Assembly: GCF_001855555.1 (NCBI RefSeq)
Contig: NZ_MKCT01000001.1
Span: 310,001-374,000, forward strand
DNA from: Chromobacterium sphagni
Lineage (GTDB): Bacteria; Pseudomonadota; Gammaproteobacteria; Burkholderiales; Chromobacteriaceae
Reading direction: 5' to 3'
DNA length: 64,000 bases
Part shown: positions 24,383 to 34,725 of the stretch, piece after piece
Layout of the letters: the number at the start of each line of letters is the position of its first letter
Position numbering within the stretch: position 1 is the first letter of the stretch
Notes under the pieces: model-generated
Told to the model about the DNA's origin: nothing
Seen by the model: the letters and a program-made list of their open reading frames with translations, nothing else
The model's database searches: none
Made by a program: the position numbers and the translations under genes

Positions 24383-24718
24383 ATGAAAGCTCTGCGCCCC
24401 CTGTTGGCCGCCCTATGCTTTAGCCTGCTGTCGCTGGCCGCCAGCGCCGAAGACATGCCGGTATTCAAGCTGGAAATCAAGGACGGCATCTTCAAGCCCG
24501 CCCGGCTGGTGGTGCCCGCCGGCAAGAAATTCAAGGTGGAAGTGATGAACACCGGCAAGACGCCGGCCGAGTTCGAAAGCACGCCGCTGCGCAAGGAGAA
24601 GGTGCTGGGCCCCGGAGCGGAATCCTTCTTGGTGTTCCAGCCGCTGTCGCCCGGCGAATACAAGTTCTTCGACGAATTCCACATGAAAACCGGCCAGGGC
24701 GTGATCGTCGCCAAATAA
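24383..24718 (+). CDS. ftrB: Periplasmic cupredoxin-like protein, FtrB-like
   Basis: A 111-residue secreted protein (signal peptide to about residue 22, ending ASA). The domain is cupredoxin-like: FKLEIKDGIFKPARLVVPAG, KVEVMNTGKTPAEFES and SPGEYKFFDEFHMKTGQG. Met and His near the end could bind copper. In FtrABCD systems this subunit is thought to oxidise Fe(II) for import. It lies 101 bases after ftrA and 15 before the permease gene. Confidence 0.85.
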   Translation: MKALRPLLAALCFSLLSLAASAEDMPVFKLEIKDGIFKPARLVVPAGKKFKVEVMNTGKTPAEFESTPLRKEKVLGPGAESFLVFQPLSPGEYKFFDEFHMKTGQGVIVAK

Positions 24719-24733
24719 ACCGCAGGAGCCAAT

Positions 24734-25558
24734 ATGGGACAGGTACTTTTCATCGTCTGGCGTGAAAGCGTCGAAGCCTTGCTGGTGGTCGGCATCCTCA
24801 ATGCCTGGATGAACCAGAACGCGGCCGGCCGCGCCGGCAAGCCCTATCTGTGGGGCGGCGTGGCGCTGGGCCTGGCGCTGGCCGTCGCGCTGGCGGTGGC
24901 GCTGTTCGCCGCGGGGAGCCTGATGGCCGGCGCGCAAGACTACTTCCAGCTCGGCATGGTGTTCGTCGCCGCCGCGCTGATCGTGCAGATGGTGCTGTGG
25001 ATGCGCGAGCATGGCCGCACGCTGAAGAAGGAGCTGGAAAGCGGGTTGTCGGAAAAAGCAGCCAGCAACAACTGGTGGGGGGTGACGGTATTGGCCGCGC
25101 TGGCCATCGCCCGCGAAGGCAGCGAGTGCGTGGTGTTCCTGTACGGCATGCTGGCCGAAGCCAATGGCGTGGAGCTGGCCAAGATGGCCGGGGCCGGCGC
25201 CTTCGGCCTGCTGCTGGCCTTTTTCACCTTCTACCTGCTGCAACTGGGCGGCAAGGTGCTGTCGTGGCGACTGTTCTTCCGCGTCACCGAGATCATGCTG
25301 CTGCTGCTGGGCGCCTCGCTGTTTCTCAGCGGCGTGGAGAAACTGATCTCGCTGGACATTCTGCCGGCGCTGGTGGACCCGCTGTGGGACAGTTCGGCGC
25401 TGCTTGACGACATGAGCCCCTTCGGCGGCGTGGTCGCCTCGCTGACCGGCTACCGCTCGCACCCGGCGCTGACCAGCCTGATAGGCTACGCGCTGTTCTG
25501 GGCCGCCATCTGGGCACTGTTCCAGTGGCGCAACCGCCGCCAGGCCATCTCCGCATGA
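24734..25558 (+). CDS. ftrC: FTR1-family iron permease, FtrC-like
   Basis: A 274-residue membrane protein of the OFeT/FTR1 family with about seven hydrophobic helices. The two iron-binding REXXE motifs are present, RESVE at residues 10-14 and REGSE at 127-131. It imports Fe(III) formed by the periplasmic partner. It ends in an ATGA overlap with ftrD. Confidence 0.92.
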   Translation: MGQVLFIVWRESVEALLVVGILNAWMNQNAAGRAGKPYLWGGVALGLALAVALAVALFAAGSLMAGAQDYFQLGMVFVAAALIVQMVLWMREHGRTLKKELESGLSEKAASNNWWGVTVLAALAIAREGSECVVFLYGMLAEANGVELAKMAGAGAFGLLLAFFTFYLLQLGGKVLSWRLFFRVTEIMLLLLGASLFLSGVEKLISLDILPALVDPLWDSSALLDDMSPFGGVVASLTGYRSHPALTSLIGYALFWAAIWALFQWRNRRQAISA

Positions 25559-27003
25559 AACCGGTCCGCCCGCAACGCGTGATTCCCATCGTCGCCGCCC
25601 CCCAGGGCGGCGGTTCCTGTAGCAACGGCCGGCAGCCAGGCGGCGTGCTGGCGGCCGTAGGCGGCTGGCTGCGCGACCGCGCCGGCCTGCTGCGCAAGCT
25701 GCAATGGGCGGTGGTGCTGGTCTACGCCTTCCTCTTGATCGTTCCCGCCTGTTTGGAGCTGCCGGAAGACAGCGCGCGGATGTGGAACAACCTCACCATC
25801 TTTGCCCAGTTCGTGTTCTGGGGCATCTGGTGGCCGTTCGTGCTGCTGTCTATGGTGCTGTTCGGCCGGCTGTGGTGCGGCGTGCTGTGCCCGGAAGGCG
25901 CGCTGTCGGAATGGGCGGCCCGCAAGGGCCTGGGCCGGCCGATACCGCGCTGGATGCGCTGGGGCGGCTGGCCTTTCGTCGCCTTCGTGCTGACCACCGT
26001 CTACGGCCAGTTGGTCAGCGTCTACCAATATCCCAAGGCCGCTCTGCTGGTGCTGGGCGGCTCCACCGTGGCCGCGGTGGCCGTCGGCTTCGTCTACACC
26101 CGCGGCAAGCGCGCCTGGTGCCGCCACCTGTGCCCGGTCAACGGCGTGTTCGGCCTGCTGTCCAAGCTGGCGCCTATGCATTACCGCGTCGACGAGGCAG
26201 CCTGGAAGCAATCGCAGCAGAAGCGGGAACGGGTGGCGGCGGTGGATTGCGCGCCGCTGCAGCCGCTCAGGCACATGCAGGGCGGCAGTGGCTGCCATAT
26301 GTGCGGCCGCTGCAGCGACCACCGCGGCGCCATCGAGCTGAGCCTGCGCTCGCCCAGCGACGAAGTGGTGCGGGTGGCGGAGAGGGAGGCAGACGGCTGG
26401 CAGACCGCGCTGATCGTCTACGGCCTGCTGGGCGTAGCGATGGGCGCCTTCCACTGGACCATGAGCCCGTGGTTCGTATCGCTGAAGCAGACCGCGGCGG
26501 AATGGCTGGTGGACAAGGACATCATGTGGCCGCTGGATACCGGCGCGCCGTGGTGGCTGCTCACCCACTACCCGCAGCACAACGACGTGTTCTCCTGGCT
26601 GGACGGGGCCGCGCTGATCACCTATGTCGCCACCACCGCGCTGGCGCTGGGCAGCGGCATTCTCGCCTGCCTCGCGCTGGCGGTATGCGCGGCCGGCCGC
26701 TGGCAGACCCGGCGCCTGCACCATCTGGCGCAGGCCTTGATCCCGCTGGCCGGCTGCGGCGTGTTTCTCGGCCTGTCGGCGCTGACCGTCACGCTGCTGA
26801 AGGCCGAGGGCGTGCCGATGCAATGGGCCAATCACGCCCGCCTGCTGCTGCTGGCCGGCGCCAATCTGTGGTCGCTGCATCTGGCGCGCGGCATCATGCG
26901 GCACTGGGGCGGATCGGCGGCGCGCTATCTGGCGCTGCTGCCCATGCTGGCGGCGCTGGCGCTGGTCGACTGCGCCTGGGGCTTCATGTTCTGGTGGTGG
27001 TAA
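25555..27003 (+). CDS. ftrD: Membrane polyferredoxin, FtrD-like
   Basis: A 482-residue NapH-type membrane protein. Two CxxxCP motifs sit at the membrane face (C108/C112 in WCGVLCPEG, C189/C193 in WCRHLCPVNG), and a GCHMCGRC cluster near residue 245 can hold an iron-sulfur centre. Several helices surround them, including a C-terminal membrane domain. It probably shuttles electrons for the iron oxidation-import cycle. The ATG at 25555 overlaps the ftrC stop. Confidence 0.88.
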   Translation: MKPVRPQRVIPIVAAPQGGGSCSNGRQPGGVLAAVGGWLRDRAGLLRKLQWAVVLVYAFLLIVPACLELPEDSARMWNNLTIFAQFVFWGIWWPFVLLSMVLFGRLWCGVLCPEGALSEWAARKGLGRPIPRWMRWGGWPFVAFVLTTVYGQLVSVYQYPKAALLVLGGSTVAAVAVGFVYTRGKRAWCRHLCPVNGVFGLLSKLAPMHYRVDEAAWKQSQQKRERVAAVDCAPLQPLRHMQGGSGCHMCGRCSDHRGAIELSLRSPSDEVVRVAEREADGWQTALIVYGLLGVAMGAFHWTMSPWFVSLKQTAAEWLVDKDIMWPLDTGAPWWLLTHYPQHNDVFSWLDGAALITYVATTALALGSGILACLALAVCAAGRWQTRRLHHLAQALIPLAGCGVFLGLSALTVTLLKAEGVPMQWANHARLLLLAGANLWSLHLARGIMRHWGGSAARYLALLPMLAALALVDCAWGFMFWWW

Positions 27004-27065
27004 GTCCTTGGTTGGAGGGGAGCACTGTGCGATAACACAATATCCCCTCCTCGCAAGGAAACACC

Positions 27066-27830
27066 ATGTGGCGCCTGCTGTTCCCCGCGCTGGTTCTCTT
27101 GCTGTGCCGTTCCGCGGCCGCGTCCGATCCAGTGGTCGAGCTCGCCACCGGGGAATGGCCGCCATATGTCTCGCAAACCCTGCCCGGGCAAGGCGTCTTC
27201 ACCGAAATCGTGCAGGAGGCCTTCCGCCGCGCCGGTTATCAGCCGCACCTCACCTTCCAGAGCTGGCCGCAGGCGGAATGGCTGACCAAGTCCGGCAAGG
27301 CCGCTGCCGCCTTTCCCTACCGCCCGACGCCGGAGCGGGGAGCGGATTTCGATTTCTCCGCTGCGCTGATGCGCTCCACCAGCTACCTGTTCTTCCACAA
27401 GCCGCACCTGCCGCATCCGCCGCAGCAGTTCAAATCGCTGGACGAGTTGCGCGGCTACCGCATCGCCACCCAGCTGGGCTATTGGTATATCCCGCTGTTC
27501 CAGCAGCACAAGCTGAACACGCTGCTGACCAGCGACGAACTGCACGCGCTGCGGCAGCTCTATCTAGGCCATCTGGATCTGGCGCCGATGACGCTGGAGC
27601 GCGGGCTGTTTCTGATCCACAGCAATCTGCCTGGGCATGAGAAGGAGTTTGGCTTCATCCCCACGCCGCTGGACAAGGAGACGCCGCTGGGGCTGATGTT
27701 TTCGCGCAGCTATCCGCAGGTGGCACGCATCCGCGAAGACTTCGCCCGCGCGCTGGAGCAGATGCAGAATGACGGCAGCCTGAAGGCGATCTATCAGCGC
27801 AACTTCCCGGAAGCTACGCCGCAGCGTTGA
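27066..27830 (+). CDS. Periplasmic solute-binding protein, SBP family 3
   Basis: A 254-residue protein with a signal peptide (about 20 residues) and a family-3 binding fold: VELATGEWPPYVSQTLPGQG, GVFTEIVQEAFRRAGYQP, FPYRPTPERGADFDFS and RIATQLGYWYIP. It resembles polar amino-acid binding proteins, but no permease or ATPase gene is nearby. It lies 62 bases after ftrD and may be a separate gene. Its 3' end overlaps that of the opposing ybaK by 17 bases. Confidence 0.8.
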   Translation: MWRLLFPALVLLLCRSAAASDPVVELATGEWPPYVSQTLPGQGVFTEIVQEAFRRAGYQPHLTFQSWPQAEWLTKSGKAAAAFPYRPTPERGADFDFSAALMRSTSYLFFHKPHLPHPPQQFKSLDELRGYRIATQLGYWYIPLFQQHKLNTLLTSDELHALRQLYLGHLDLAPMTLERGLFLIHSNLPGHEKEFGFIPTPLDKETPLGLMFSRSYPQVARIREDFARALEQMQNDGSLKAIYQRNFPEATPQR

Positions 27831-28296
27831 CCAGCGTGGGCCGCAACACGCGCATCACTTCCCGCGGACTGACGCCGATCAGGAAACCGCGCTTGCCGCC
27901 GTTGATGTAGATGGTGTCCAGTTCCGCGATGCTGGCCTCCATATACACCGGCATCTGGTGCCGGGTGCCGAAGGGACTGGTGCCTCCCACCTGGTAGCCG
28001 CTGTGCCTGTCGGCGGTTTTCGGGTTGCAGGGATGCACCTTCTTCGCGCCGATCTGCTTGGCCAGCATGCCTGTGCCGACTTCGCGATCGCCGTGCATCA
28101 GCACGATCAAGGGCCGCTTGTTCTCGTCTTCCATGATCAGCGTCTTCACCACCGCGTGCTCGGCCACGCCCAGCTCGCGCGCCGACACCGTGGTGCCGCC
28201 CTTTTCCTCGTATTTGTACAGATGCTCGCTGTAGCTGACCTGCTGCTCGCGCAGCACGCGGATGGCCTGGGTGACCGGGGCTTTTTCCTTGGACAT
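27814..28296 (-). CDS. ybaK: Cys-tRNA(Pro)/Cys-tRNA(Cys) deacylase, YbaK family
   Basis: A 160-residue free-standing editing enzyme that removes Cys wrongly attached to tRNA(Pro). ELGVAEHAVVKTLIMED with the catalytic Lys, KKVHPCNPKTADRHSGYQVGG-type substrate loop and TSPFGTRHQMPVY are family features. The start MSKEKAPVTQAIRVL follows a non-conserved stretch that is excluded. Confidence 0.92.
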   Translation of the reverse strand: MSKEKAPVTQAIRVLREQQVSYSEHLYKYEEKGGTTVSARELGVAEHAVVKTLIMEDENKRPLIVLMHGDREVGTGMLAKQIGAKKVHPCNPKTADRHSGYQVGGTSPFGTRHQMPVYMEASIAELDTIYINGGKRGFLIGVSPREVMRVLRPTLVNAAA

Positions 28297-28363
28297 GGTG
28301 TGTAATCGGATTACTGAAAACCCCGACTTTAAAACCGGCGCGGCCGGCTGCCAAGCCCGCGGG

Positions 28364-28992
28364 TCAAGGCGACGGCCTTCTCCACTTCCACCACAACCGC
28401 AGGCCCAGCAGCAACGCCAGCACCCCGGCATAGATCAGGGGCTGGGTGATGTCCTTCTTCACCAGCCACCAATAGTGGGTCACCGCCAGAATGGCCACCG
28501 GATACACCAGCCGGTGCAGCTTGCCCCAGTTGCGCTTCAGCCGCCGCATCCAGCCCTGGGTCGAAGTGAGGGCCAGCGGACTCATCAGCAGCAGCGCGGC
28601 GAAGCCGACGGTGATGAACGGCCGCTTGGCGATGTCCTTCAGAATGTGATGCCAGTCGAAAAACTGATCTAGCCAGAGATAGGTGGTGAAGTGCAGGCTG
28701 GCGTAGAAAAAGGCGAACAGGCCCAGCATGCGCCGGCATTTGAGCGGCCAGGCCTGGCCGCTGAAACGGCGCAGCGGCGTCATCGACAGCGTCGCCAGCA
28801 GCCATACCAGCGTCCAGGTGCCGGTGGAGCGGGTGATGAATTCGATAGGATTCACCGCCGCGCCGGACAGCACGATCCAGGCGGTGCGCGAGAGCGGCAG
28901 CAGGCAGGCGATGAACAACAGCGCTTTGCCGATGGCCAGTCTGCGGTCGGCGGCGGATGCCGGCTTGGCGGGCTTCATACTCAAGGTCGTCA

Positions 28993-28996
<4 letters not shown>
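28364..28996 (-). CDS. msrQ: MsrQ, haem-binding membrane subunit of the periplasmic methionine sulfoxide reductase
   Basis: A 210-residue membrane protein of the YedZ/ferric-reductase-like fold with about six helices. Conserved parts include [36 protein letters not shown] with haem-ligand His, and [20 protein letters not shown]. It brings electrons from the respiratory chain to MsrP, which repairs oxidised Met in periplasmic proteins. The start overlaps the msrP stop by four bases. Confidence 0.93.
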
Positions 28997-29910
<914 letters not shown>

Positions 29911-30123
29911 GAAGGCGCTCCTGTCGTTTCGACTTGGTCGGATCAACATGCCGATTCTGACACCGGTCGATGCAAACCGTTCAGCGCTAAAGTGTTAGCA
30001 AAGGCTATCCTTGCCAGATCGCTCAGCGCCGATGCCATCGTGATAAACTGGGTCGGCCATCGGCTACCGTCCGCCATGGCAATCCGTGCCGGTTTAGACC
30101 AACAACTACAATCAGACAATGTC

Positions 30124-30567
30124 ATGAAGAAACTAATCGCCATTACCCTGACCCTGCTCAGCCTGCTGCTCTGCCAATCCGCCTTCGCCCGCAGCGATGC
30201 GCTGGCGCAACCCCAGCGCATCGCCCTCACCGCCCCCAATGGCGACATTGGCAAAACCAAGGCGGTCATCGTCCGCGCCGCGAGCGGCCTGCAATGGAAC
30301 GTAGTGGCCGACCAGCCCGGCAAGCTCACCCTCAAGCACGTCAAAGGCGCTTACGCGCTGGTGCTGAACGTCGCCTACGATGCCGCCGGCTATCAGGTCA
30401 GCTACGCCTCCAGCGAAAACCTGAACTACCAGCAGACCGAATTCGGCGCCAACGTCCATCCCACCGTCAACCGCTGGATGGACAATCTGGTGCGGCATAT
30501 CGGCGGCAATCGCACCGATGGCGACGACGATGGCAGCGACACGAAACCCGCCAGCGCCGCCGACTGA
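30124..30567 (+). CDS. Secreted hypothetical protein
   Basis: A 147-residue protein with a clear signal peptide (MKKLIAITLTLLSLLLCQSA, cut after AFA). The mature part is mostly beta-rich with QWNVVADQPGKLTLKHV and ends with an acidic low-complexity tail (TDGDDDGSDT). I do not recognise a characterised family. It stands alone, downstream of the divergent msrP, in a 213-base gap that should hold both promoters. Confidence 0.75.
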   Translation: MKKLIAITLTLLSLLLCQSAFARSDALAQPQRIALTAPNGDIGKTKAVIVRAASGLQWNVVADQPGKLTLKHVKGAYALVLNVAYDAAGYQVSYASSENLNYQQTEFGANVHPTVNRWMDNLVRHIGGNRTDGDDDGSDTKPASAAD

Positions 30568-30656
30568 TCATCCACTGCTCGCCGCCCGCCGGCCTTGCCG
30601 GCGCCGGGCGGTCTGGCCTGTCAGGCAACGGCTATCCGGCGGAGCGCCGCCAAGCG

Positions 30657-30839
30657 TCAAATATTGTGCCAGCCCAGCCAGTACAGCACGCAGAACAGCC
30701 CGGCGCTGATCAGCAGCGCGATCGCCAGCGCGGAAAACAGCTCATGCAGCGTGCGGCGCTGGCTGGGCCGCAGCAGCCAGCGGGCCACCGCCCACAGCAC
30801 CAGGCACAGCACGAAAAACTTGAACAAGCGTCCAAACAT
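30657..30839 (-). CDS. Small membrane protein, hypothetical
   Basis: A 60-residue protein with two hydrophobic helices (MFGRLFKFFVLCLVLWAVAR and the ALAIALLISAGLFCVLYWLG stretch) joined by a basic loop. It is convergent with the secreted protein gene and divergent from metX. The ATG at 30839 is the last one giving a compact two-helix protein; the longer frame upstream overlaps the metX promoter region and is not credible. Confidence 0.6.
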   Translation of the reverse strand: MFGRLFKFFVLCLVLWAVARWLLRPSQRRTLHELFSALAIALLISAGLFCVLYWLGWHNI

Positions 30840-30910
30840 GATGGCAGTCAGGTAAAAGGTGCCGCGATTATCCCGGCGCGATCTCCCCCCGCGCAAGCCC
30901 GGCTTGCGGA

Positions 30911-30916
30911 TATAAT
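30911..30916 (+). promoter_or_regulatory. metX: Candidate -10 element upstream of metX
   Basis: A perfect TATAAT occurs 86 bases before the metX start; no good -35 hexamer stands 17 bases upstream, so activation by a regulator may be needed. I saw no recognisable SAM or SAH riboswitch in the leader. Confidence 0.35.
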
Positions 30917-31001
30917 CGTCCAGTAGCCGCAGGAGACTTCGCCCAGCCGGCCCCGACAGAGGGTGGCGCGCGGAGATAATTAAAAGAGGCCACCACCACA
31001 T

Positions 31002-32144
31002 ATGACCGACACCAACTGTTCGGTAGGCATCGTCGCGGCCCAAGACGCCGTGTTCGACACGCCCTTGCCGCTGGCTAGCGGCGCCGTGCTGCCGGGGTAC
31101 CAGCTGCGCTTCGAAACCTATGGCCGGCTCAACCGCGACGCCAGCAACGCCATCCTGATCTGCCATGCGCTGTCCGGCCACCACCATGTCGCCGGCCGCT
31201 ACCACGCCGACGACAAAGCCGCCGGCTGGTGGGACACCATGATAGGCCCCGGCAAGCCGATAGACACCGACCGCTTCTTCGTGGTGGGCGTCAACAATCT
31301 GGGCGGCTGCCACGGCAGCAGCGGCCCCTCAAGCCTGAATCCCGCCAGCGGCCAGCCCTGGGGCTCGGCCTTCCCGGTGGTGACCGTGCCCGACTGGGTG
31401 ACCGCGCAGGCGCGACTGGCCGACCGGCTGGGCATCGCCCGCTGGGCCGCGGTGATAGGCGGCAGCCTGGGCGGCATGCAAGCGCTGCACTGGAGCATCG
31501 CCTATCCGCAACGCATCGCCCACGCGCTGGTGATCGCCTCCGCGCCCAAACTGTCGGCGCAGAACATCGCCTTCAACGACGTGGCGCGCCAAGCCATCCT
31601 CACCGACCCCGAATTCCACGGCGGCGACTTCTACGCCCACGGCGTAGTGCCGCGGCGCGGCCTGCGGCTGGCGCGCATGCTGGGCCACATCACCTATCTG
31701 TCCGACGACGGCATGGGCGAGAAATTCGGCCGCATGCTGCGTTCCGGCGAATACCGCTTCGGCTACGACGTCGAGTTCGAGATCGAAAGCTATCTGCGCT
31801 ACCAGGGCGACAAGTTTTCCGACTATTTCGACGCCAACACCTATCTGCTGATGACCAAGGCGCTGGACTACTTCGACCCGGCCAAGGACCACGGCGGCGA
31901 CCTGGCCGCCGCGCTGAAGCAGGCGACAGCCAGCTTCCTGGTGGCCAGCTTCACCAGCGACTGGCGCTTCGCGCCCGAGCGCTCGCGCGAGACGGTGAAA
32001 GCGCTGATCGCCGCCGGCAAGCGCGTCAGCTACGCCGAGATCGAGTCCGCGCACGGCCATGACGCCTTCCTGATGACCGACCCGCCTTATGTCGACCTGA
32101 TGCGCGCCTATCTCGACCGCGTGGCCAAGGAGGTAAACGCATGA
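31002..32144 (+). CDS. metX: Homoserine O-acyltransferase, MetX family
   Basis: A 380-residue alpha/beta hydrolase-fold enzyme that acylates homoserine as the first committed step of methionine synthesis. The nucleophile elbow is GGSLGG with Ser155. [16 protein letters not shown] and [12 protein letters not shown] form the family oxyanion region. The Asp and His of the triad are in the C-terminal part ([10 protein letters not shown]). In many proteobacteria such enzymes use succinyl-CoA, so the acyl donor is not settled by name. metW overlaps by four bases. Confidence 0.93.
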   Translation: MTDTNCSVGIVAAQDAVFDTPLPLASGAVLPGYQLRFETYGRLNRDASNAILICHALSGHHHVAGRYHADDKAAGWWDTMIGPGKPIDTDRFFVVGVNNLGGCHGSSGPSSLNPASGQPWGSAFPVVTVPDWVTAQARLADRLGIARWAAVIGGSLGGMQALHWSIAYPQRIAHALVIASAPKLSAQNIAFNDVARQAILTDPEFHGGDFYAHGVVPRRGLRLARMLGHITYLSDDGMGEKFGRMLRSGEYRFGYDVEFEIESYLRYQGDKFSDYFDANTYLLMTKALDYFDPAKDHGGDLAAALKQATASFLVASFTSDWRFAPERSRETVKALIAAGKRVSYAEIESAHGHDAFLMTDPPYVDLMRAYLDRVAKEVNA

Positions 32145-32734
32145 GCCAGAACACTCTCCGTCCCGACCTGCAAATGATCTACGACTGGGTATCTCCCAGC
32201 AGCCGGGTGCTGGACCTGGGTTGCGGCCAGGGCGAGCTGCTGGCGGCGCTGCAGGATGGCAAGCAGGTGCAGGGCTACGGCGTGGACCTGGACGTCGCCA
32301 ACGTGGTGCGCTGCGTCGCCGCCGGCGTCAACGCCATCCAGGGCGACCTGGAGACCGGCCTGGCCGAATTCCAGGACCAGCGCTTCGACCACGTGGTGCT
32401 GTCGCAGACGATACAGGCGATGCGCCACACCGAGGCCATCCTCAACGAAATGCTGCGCGTCGGCCGCGAGGCCATCGTCAGCTTCCCCAATTTCGGCTAC
32501 TGGCAGAACCGCTGGCAGATCCTGCAGGGGCACATGCCGGTGTCCGACACCATTCCCTACCAATGGTACGACACTCCCAACATCCACTGGTGCATGCTGG
32601 GCGACTTCGAGGCGCTGTGCGCCAAGAACCGCATCCGGATAGTCCAGAGGGTGGTCATGGACAAGGGCAAGCGGGTATCCTTGTGGCCCAACCTGCGCGG
32701 CAGCCTGGCTTTCTACCGGGTGGCCCGCGGCTGA
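32141..32734 (+). CDS. metW: Methionine biosynthesis protein MetW
   Basis: A 197-residue SAM-methyltransferase-fold protein with motif [13 protein letters not shown]. MetW is almost always paired with metX, here by an ATGA overlap, and is needed for full MetX activity in studied bacteria. [19 protein letters not shown] and the YDTPNIHWC segment are typical. Confidence 0.93.
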   Translation: MSQNTLRPDLQMIYDWVSPSSRVLDLGCGQGELLAALQDGKQVQGYGVDLDVANVVRCVAAGVNAIQGDLETGLAEFQDQRFDHVVLSQTIQAMRHTEAILNEMLRVGREAIVSFPNFGYWQNRWQILQGHMPVSDTIPYQWYDTPNIHWCMLGDFEALCAKNRIRIVQRVVMDKGKRVSLWPNLRGSLAFYRVARG

Positions 32735-32760
32735 TACCGTCAAGCATTAAGGAGTGGAGC

Positions 32761-32949
32761 ATGCGTCTGCTGTTGGCTATTTTCCTGCCGTGGCTGCAGT
32801 TTTTCACCATAGGCCGGCCATTCGCCGGATTATTCTGCCTGATCCTGCAACTGACCATAGTCGGCTGGATTCCGGCCGCCTTGTGGTCGGTGTACGCGCT
32901 CAGCCAGTACAAGACCGACCAGAAAATCGCCAAGGCGCTGCGGCGCTGA
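32761..32949 (+). CDS. Small membrane protein, YqaE/Pmp3-like
   Basis: A 62-residue protein with two hydrophobic helices (MRLLLAIFLPWLQFFTIGRP and LIVG-type second helix ending GWIPAALWSVYAL), like the Pmp3/YqaE family of envelope-stress membrane peptides. GGAGTGGAG precedes the ATG. It follows metW by 26 bases. Confidence 0.75.
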   Translation: MRLLLAIFLPWLQFFTIGRPFAGLFCLILQLTIVGWIPAALWSVYALSQYKTDQKIAKALRR

Positions 32950-33014
32950 CGCCGTTCGGACCGGCCCCAGCCGGGGTCGGCCGCGTCCCCCGCAACCCTA
33001 CCGACAAGAACTCC

Positions 33015-34292
33015 ATGACCCTGGCACCCATCAACTGGCGGCGCGACGTGTTCTCGCGCACCATGCTCGTCTGCCTGTTCACCGGCTTCGCCTCCGGCCT
33101 GCCGCTGTACACCCTGATCAACCTGCTGCCGGCCTGGCTGCGCAGCGAAGGCGTCGATCTCAAGTCCATCGGCCTGTTCGCGCTGATCGGCCTGCCCTAC
33201 ACCTGGAAATTCCTGTGGTCGCCGCTGATGGACCGCTACACGCTGCCCTGGCTGGGGCGCCGCCGCGGCTGGATGCTGGCCAGCCAGCTGGCGCTGCTGG
33301 CCAGCCTCGCGCTGTTCGGCCTGTTCCAGCCGCGCGAGGACATCTGGAGCATCGCCGCCCTGGCGCTGGCGGTGGCCTTCTTCTCCGCCAGCCAGGACAT
33401 CGTGCTGGATGCCTTCCGCCGCGAAATCCTCAACGACGCGGAACTGGGCCTGGGCAACACCGTGCACATCAACGCCTACCGGCTGGCCGGCCTGGTGCCG
33501 GGCTCGCTGTCGCTGATTCTCGCCGACCACATCGCCTGGGGCAGCGTGTTCCTGATCACCGCTCTGTTCATGCTGCCGGGCGCAGCGATGACCCTGCTGG
33601 TGAAAGAGCCCAGGCTGGCCGCCCACAGCCCCAAGACGCTGCGCGAGGCGGTGGTGGAGCCGTTTCACGAATTCCTCACCCGCCAGGGCTGGCAGGGCGC
33701 GCTGTGGATACTGGGCTTCATCTTCCTGTACAAGCTGGGCGACAGCATGGCTACCTCGCTGGCCACCCCGTTCTACCTGGACATGGGCTACGCCAAATCG
33801 CAGATCGGCCTGGTGGCCAAGCATGCCGGGCTATGGCCGGCGGTGGCCGGCGGGCTATTGGGCGGCTTGTGGATGCTCCGGCTTGGCATCAACCGCGCGC
33901 TGTGGGCCTTCGGCGTGGTGCAGGTGTTGTCGATACTGGGCTTCGCCTGGCTGTCCAGCTTCGGCCATTTCAGCCAGGTGGGCGCCGAGCAGCTCGGCAT
34001 GCTGGCGGTGGTGATAGGCTTCGAAGCGCTGGGCGTGGGCCTGGGCACCGCCGCCTTCGTCGCCTTCATCGCCCGCAGCACCCACCCCGCCTACACCGCC
34101 ACCCAGTTCGCCCTGTTCACCAGCCTGGCGGCGGTGCCGCGCACGCTGGCCAACGCCGCCACCGGCTATATCGTCGACAGCATAGGCTGGACCTCGTTCT
34201 TCTTCCTGTGCACCGCGCTGGCGATACCGGGCATGATGCTGCTGGTGAAAGTCGCGCCCTGGGGCGACGACCCGGCGCCGCAACAGGCCTGA
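33015..34292 (+). CDS. ampG: AmpG-like muropeptide MFS permease
   Basis: A 425-residue MFS transporter with about 12 helices. LFTGFASGLPLYTLINLLPA, LPYTWKFLWSPLMDRY and DAFRREILNDAELGLGN are typical of AmpG, which imports anhydromuropeptides for cell wall recycling. The ATG at 33015 has no strong ribosome site. Upstream sequence in the same frame crosses the preceding gene and is excluded. It converges on the pilin cluster, four bases apart. Confidence 0.85.
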   Translation: MTLAPINWRRDVFSRTMLVCLFTGFASGLPLYTLINLLPAWLRSEGVDLKSIGLFALIGLPYTWKFLWSPLMDRYTLPWLGRRRGWMLASQLALLASLALFGLFQPREDIWSIAALALAVAFFSASQDIVLDAFRREILNDAELGLGNTVHINAYRLAGLVPGSLSLILADHIAWGSVFLITALFMLPGAAMTLLVKEPRLAAHSPKTLREAVVEPFHEFLTRQGWQGALWILGFIFLYKLGDSMATSLATPFYLDMGYAKSQIGLVAKHAGLWPAVAGGLLGGLWMLRLGINRALWAFGVVQVLSILGFAWLSSFGHFSQVGAEQLGMLAVVIGFEALGVGLGTAAFVAFIARSTHPAYTATQFALFTSLAAVPRTLANAATGYIVDSIGWTSFFFLCTALAIPGMMLLVKVAPWGDDPAPQQA

Positions 34293-34296
34293 AGCG

Positions 34297-34725
34297 TCAC
34301 AACCGGCACTGCTCGCCGCTGTCCTCCTGCCGGCACTGGCGGATATTGCCGTCCTGGTCCAGCTTCAGCAGCCACTCTTCCAGGCCGGAGCCGGTCTTGG
34401 GCCGGGCCTCGATGATGAAGCTGGTCTGCTCGATATTTTCCGCCGACGGCACCGCGCTGTTGAAGCCGATGTCGAAGGCGGCGGTCTCGATCACCGGCAA
34501 CTCCGGCCAGGCAAGCGGCCCCTCCTGATGGAACACGCCCCTTTCGTGATACCAGCGCTGCATGAAGTGGTTGTCCTCCAGCAGGGCCGCGCGCGCCTCC
34601 GCCAGCCTGGCGCGCTGCAGATAAGACTGATAGCCGGGCAGCGCCATCGCCAGCAGCAGCGCCGCGATGGCCAGGCAGCCCATCAACTCCGGCAGGCTGA
34701 AGCCTCCGCTTCCGGCCGTCTTCAT
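34297..34725 (-). CDS. Minor type IV pilin, PilE-like
   Basis: A 142-residue prepilin with the class-III signal GFSLPELMGCLAIAALLLAM, cleaved after the Gly, with Glu at +5. The globular part contains paired Cys at the end (IRQCRQEDSGEQC), as in pilin D-regions. It is the last gene of a five-gene minor pilin operon and overlaps pilX by four bases. Minor pilins prime pilus assembly. The exact orthologue (PilE or a ComP-like DNA-uptake pilin) is not certain. Confidence 0.85.
   Translation of the reverse strand: MKTAGSGGFSLPELMGCLAIAALLLAMALPGYQSYLQRARLAEARAALLEDNHFMQRWYHERGVFHQEGPLAWPELPVIETAAFDIGFNSAVPSAENIEQTSFIIEARPKTGSGLEEWLLKLDQDGNIRQCRQEDSGEQCRL

Noticed and set aside
25486-27165. Open frame of 559 codons on the - strand opposite ftrD
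   Set aside because: Arg/Gln/His-rich translation without family features, fully covered by a recognised polyferredoxin gene.
30840-31001. Possible SAM or SAH riboswitch in the metX leader
   Set aside because: No conserved aptamer pattern could be recognised in this 160-base stretch.
30840-31313. Upstream extension of the small membrane protein frame on the - strand
   Set aside because: It is antisense to the metX start and promoter region; the two-helix protein from 30839 is complete without it.
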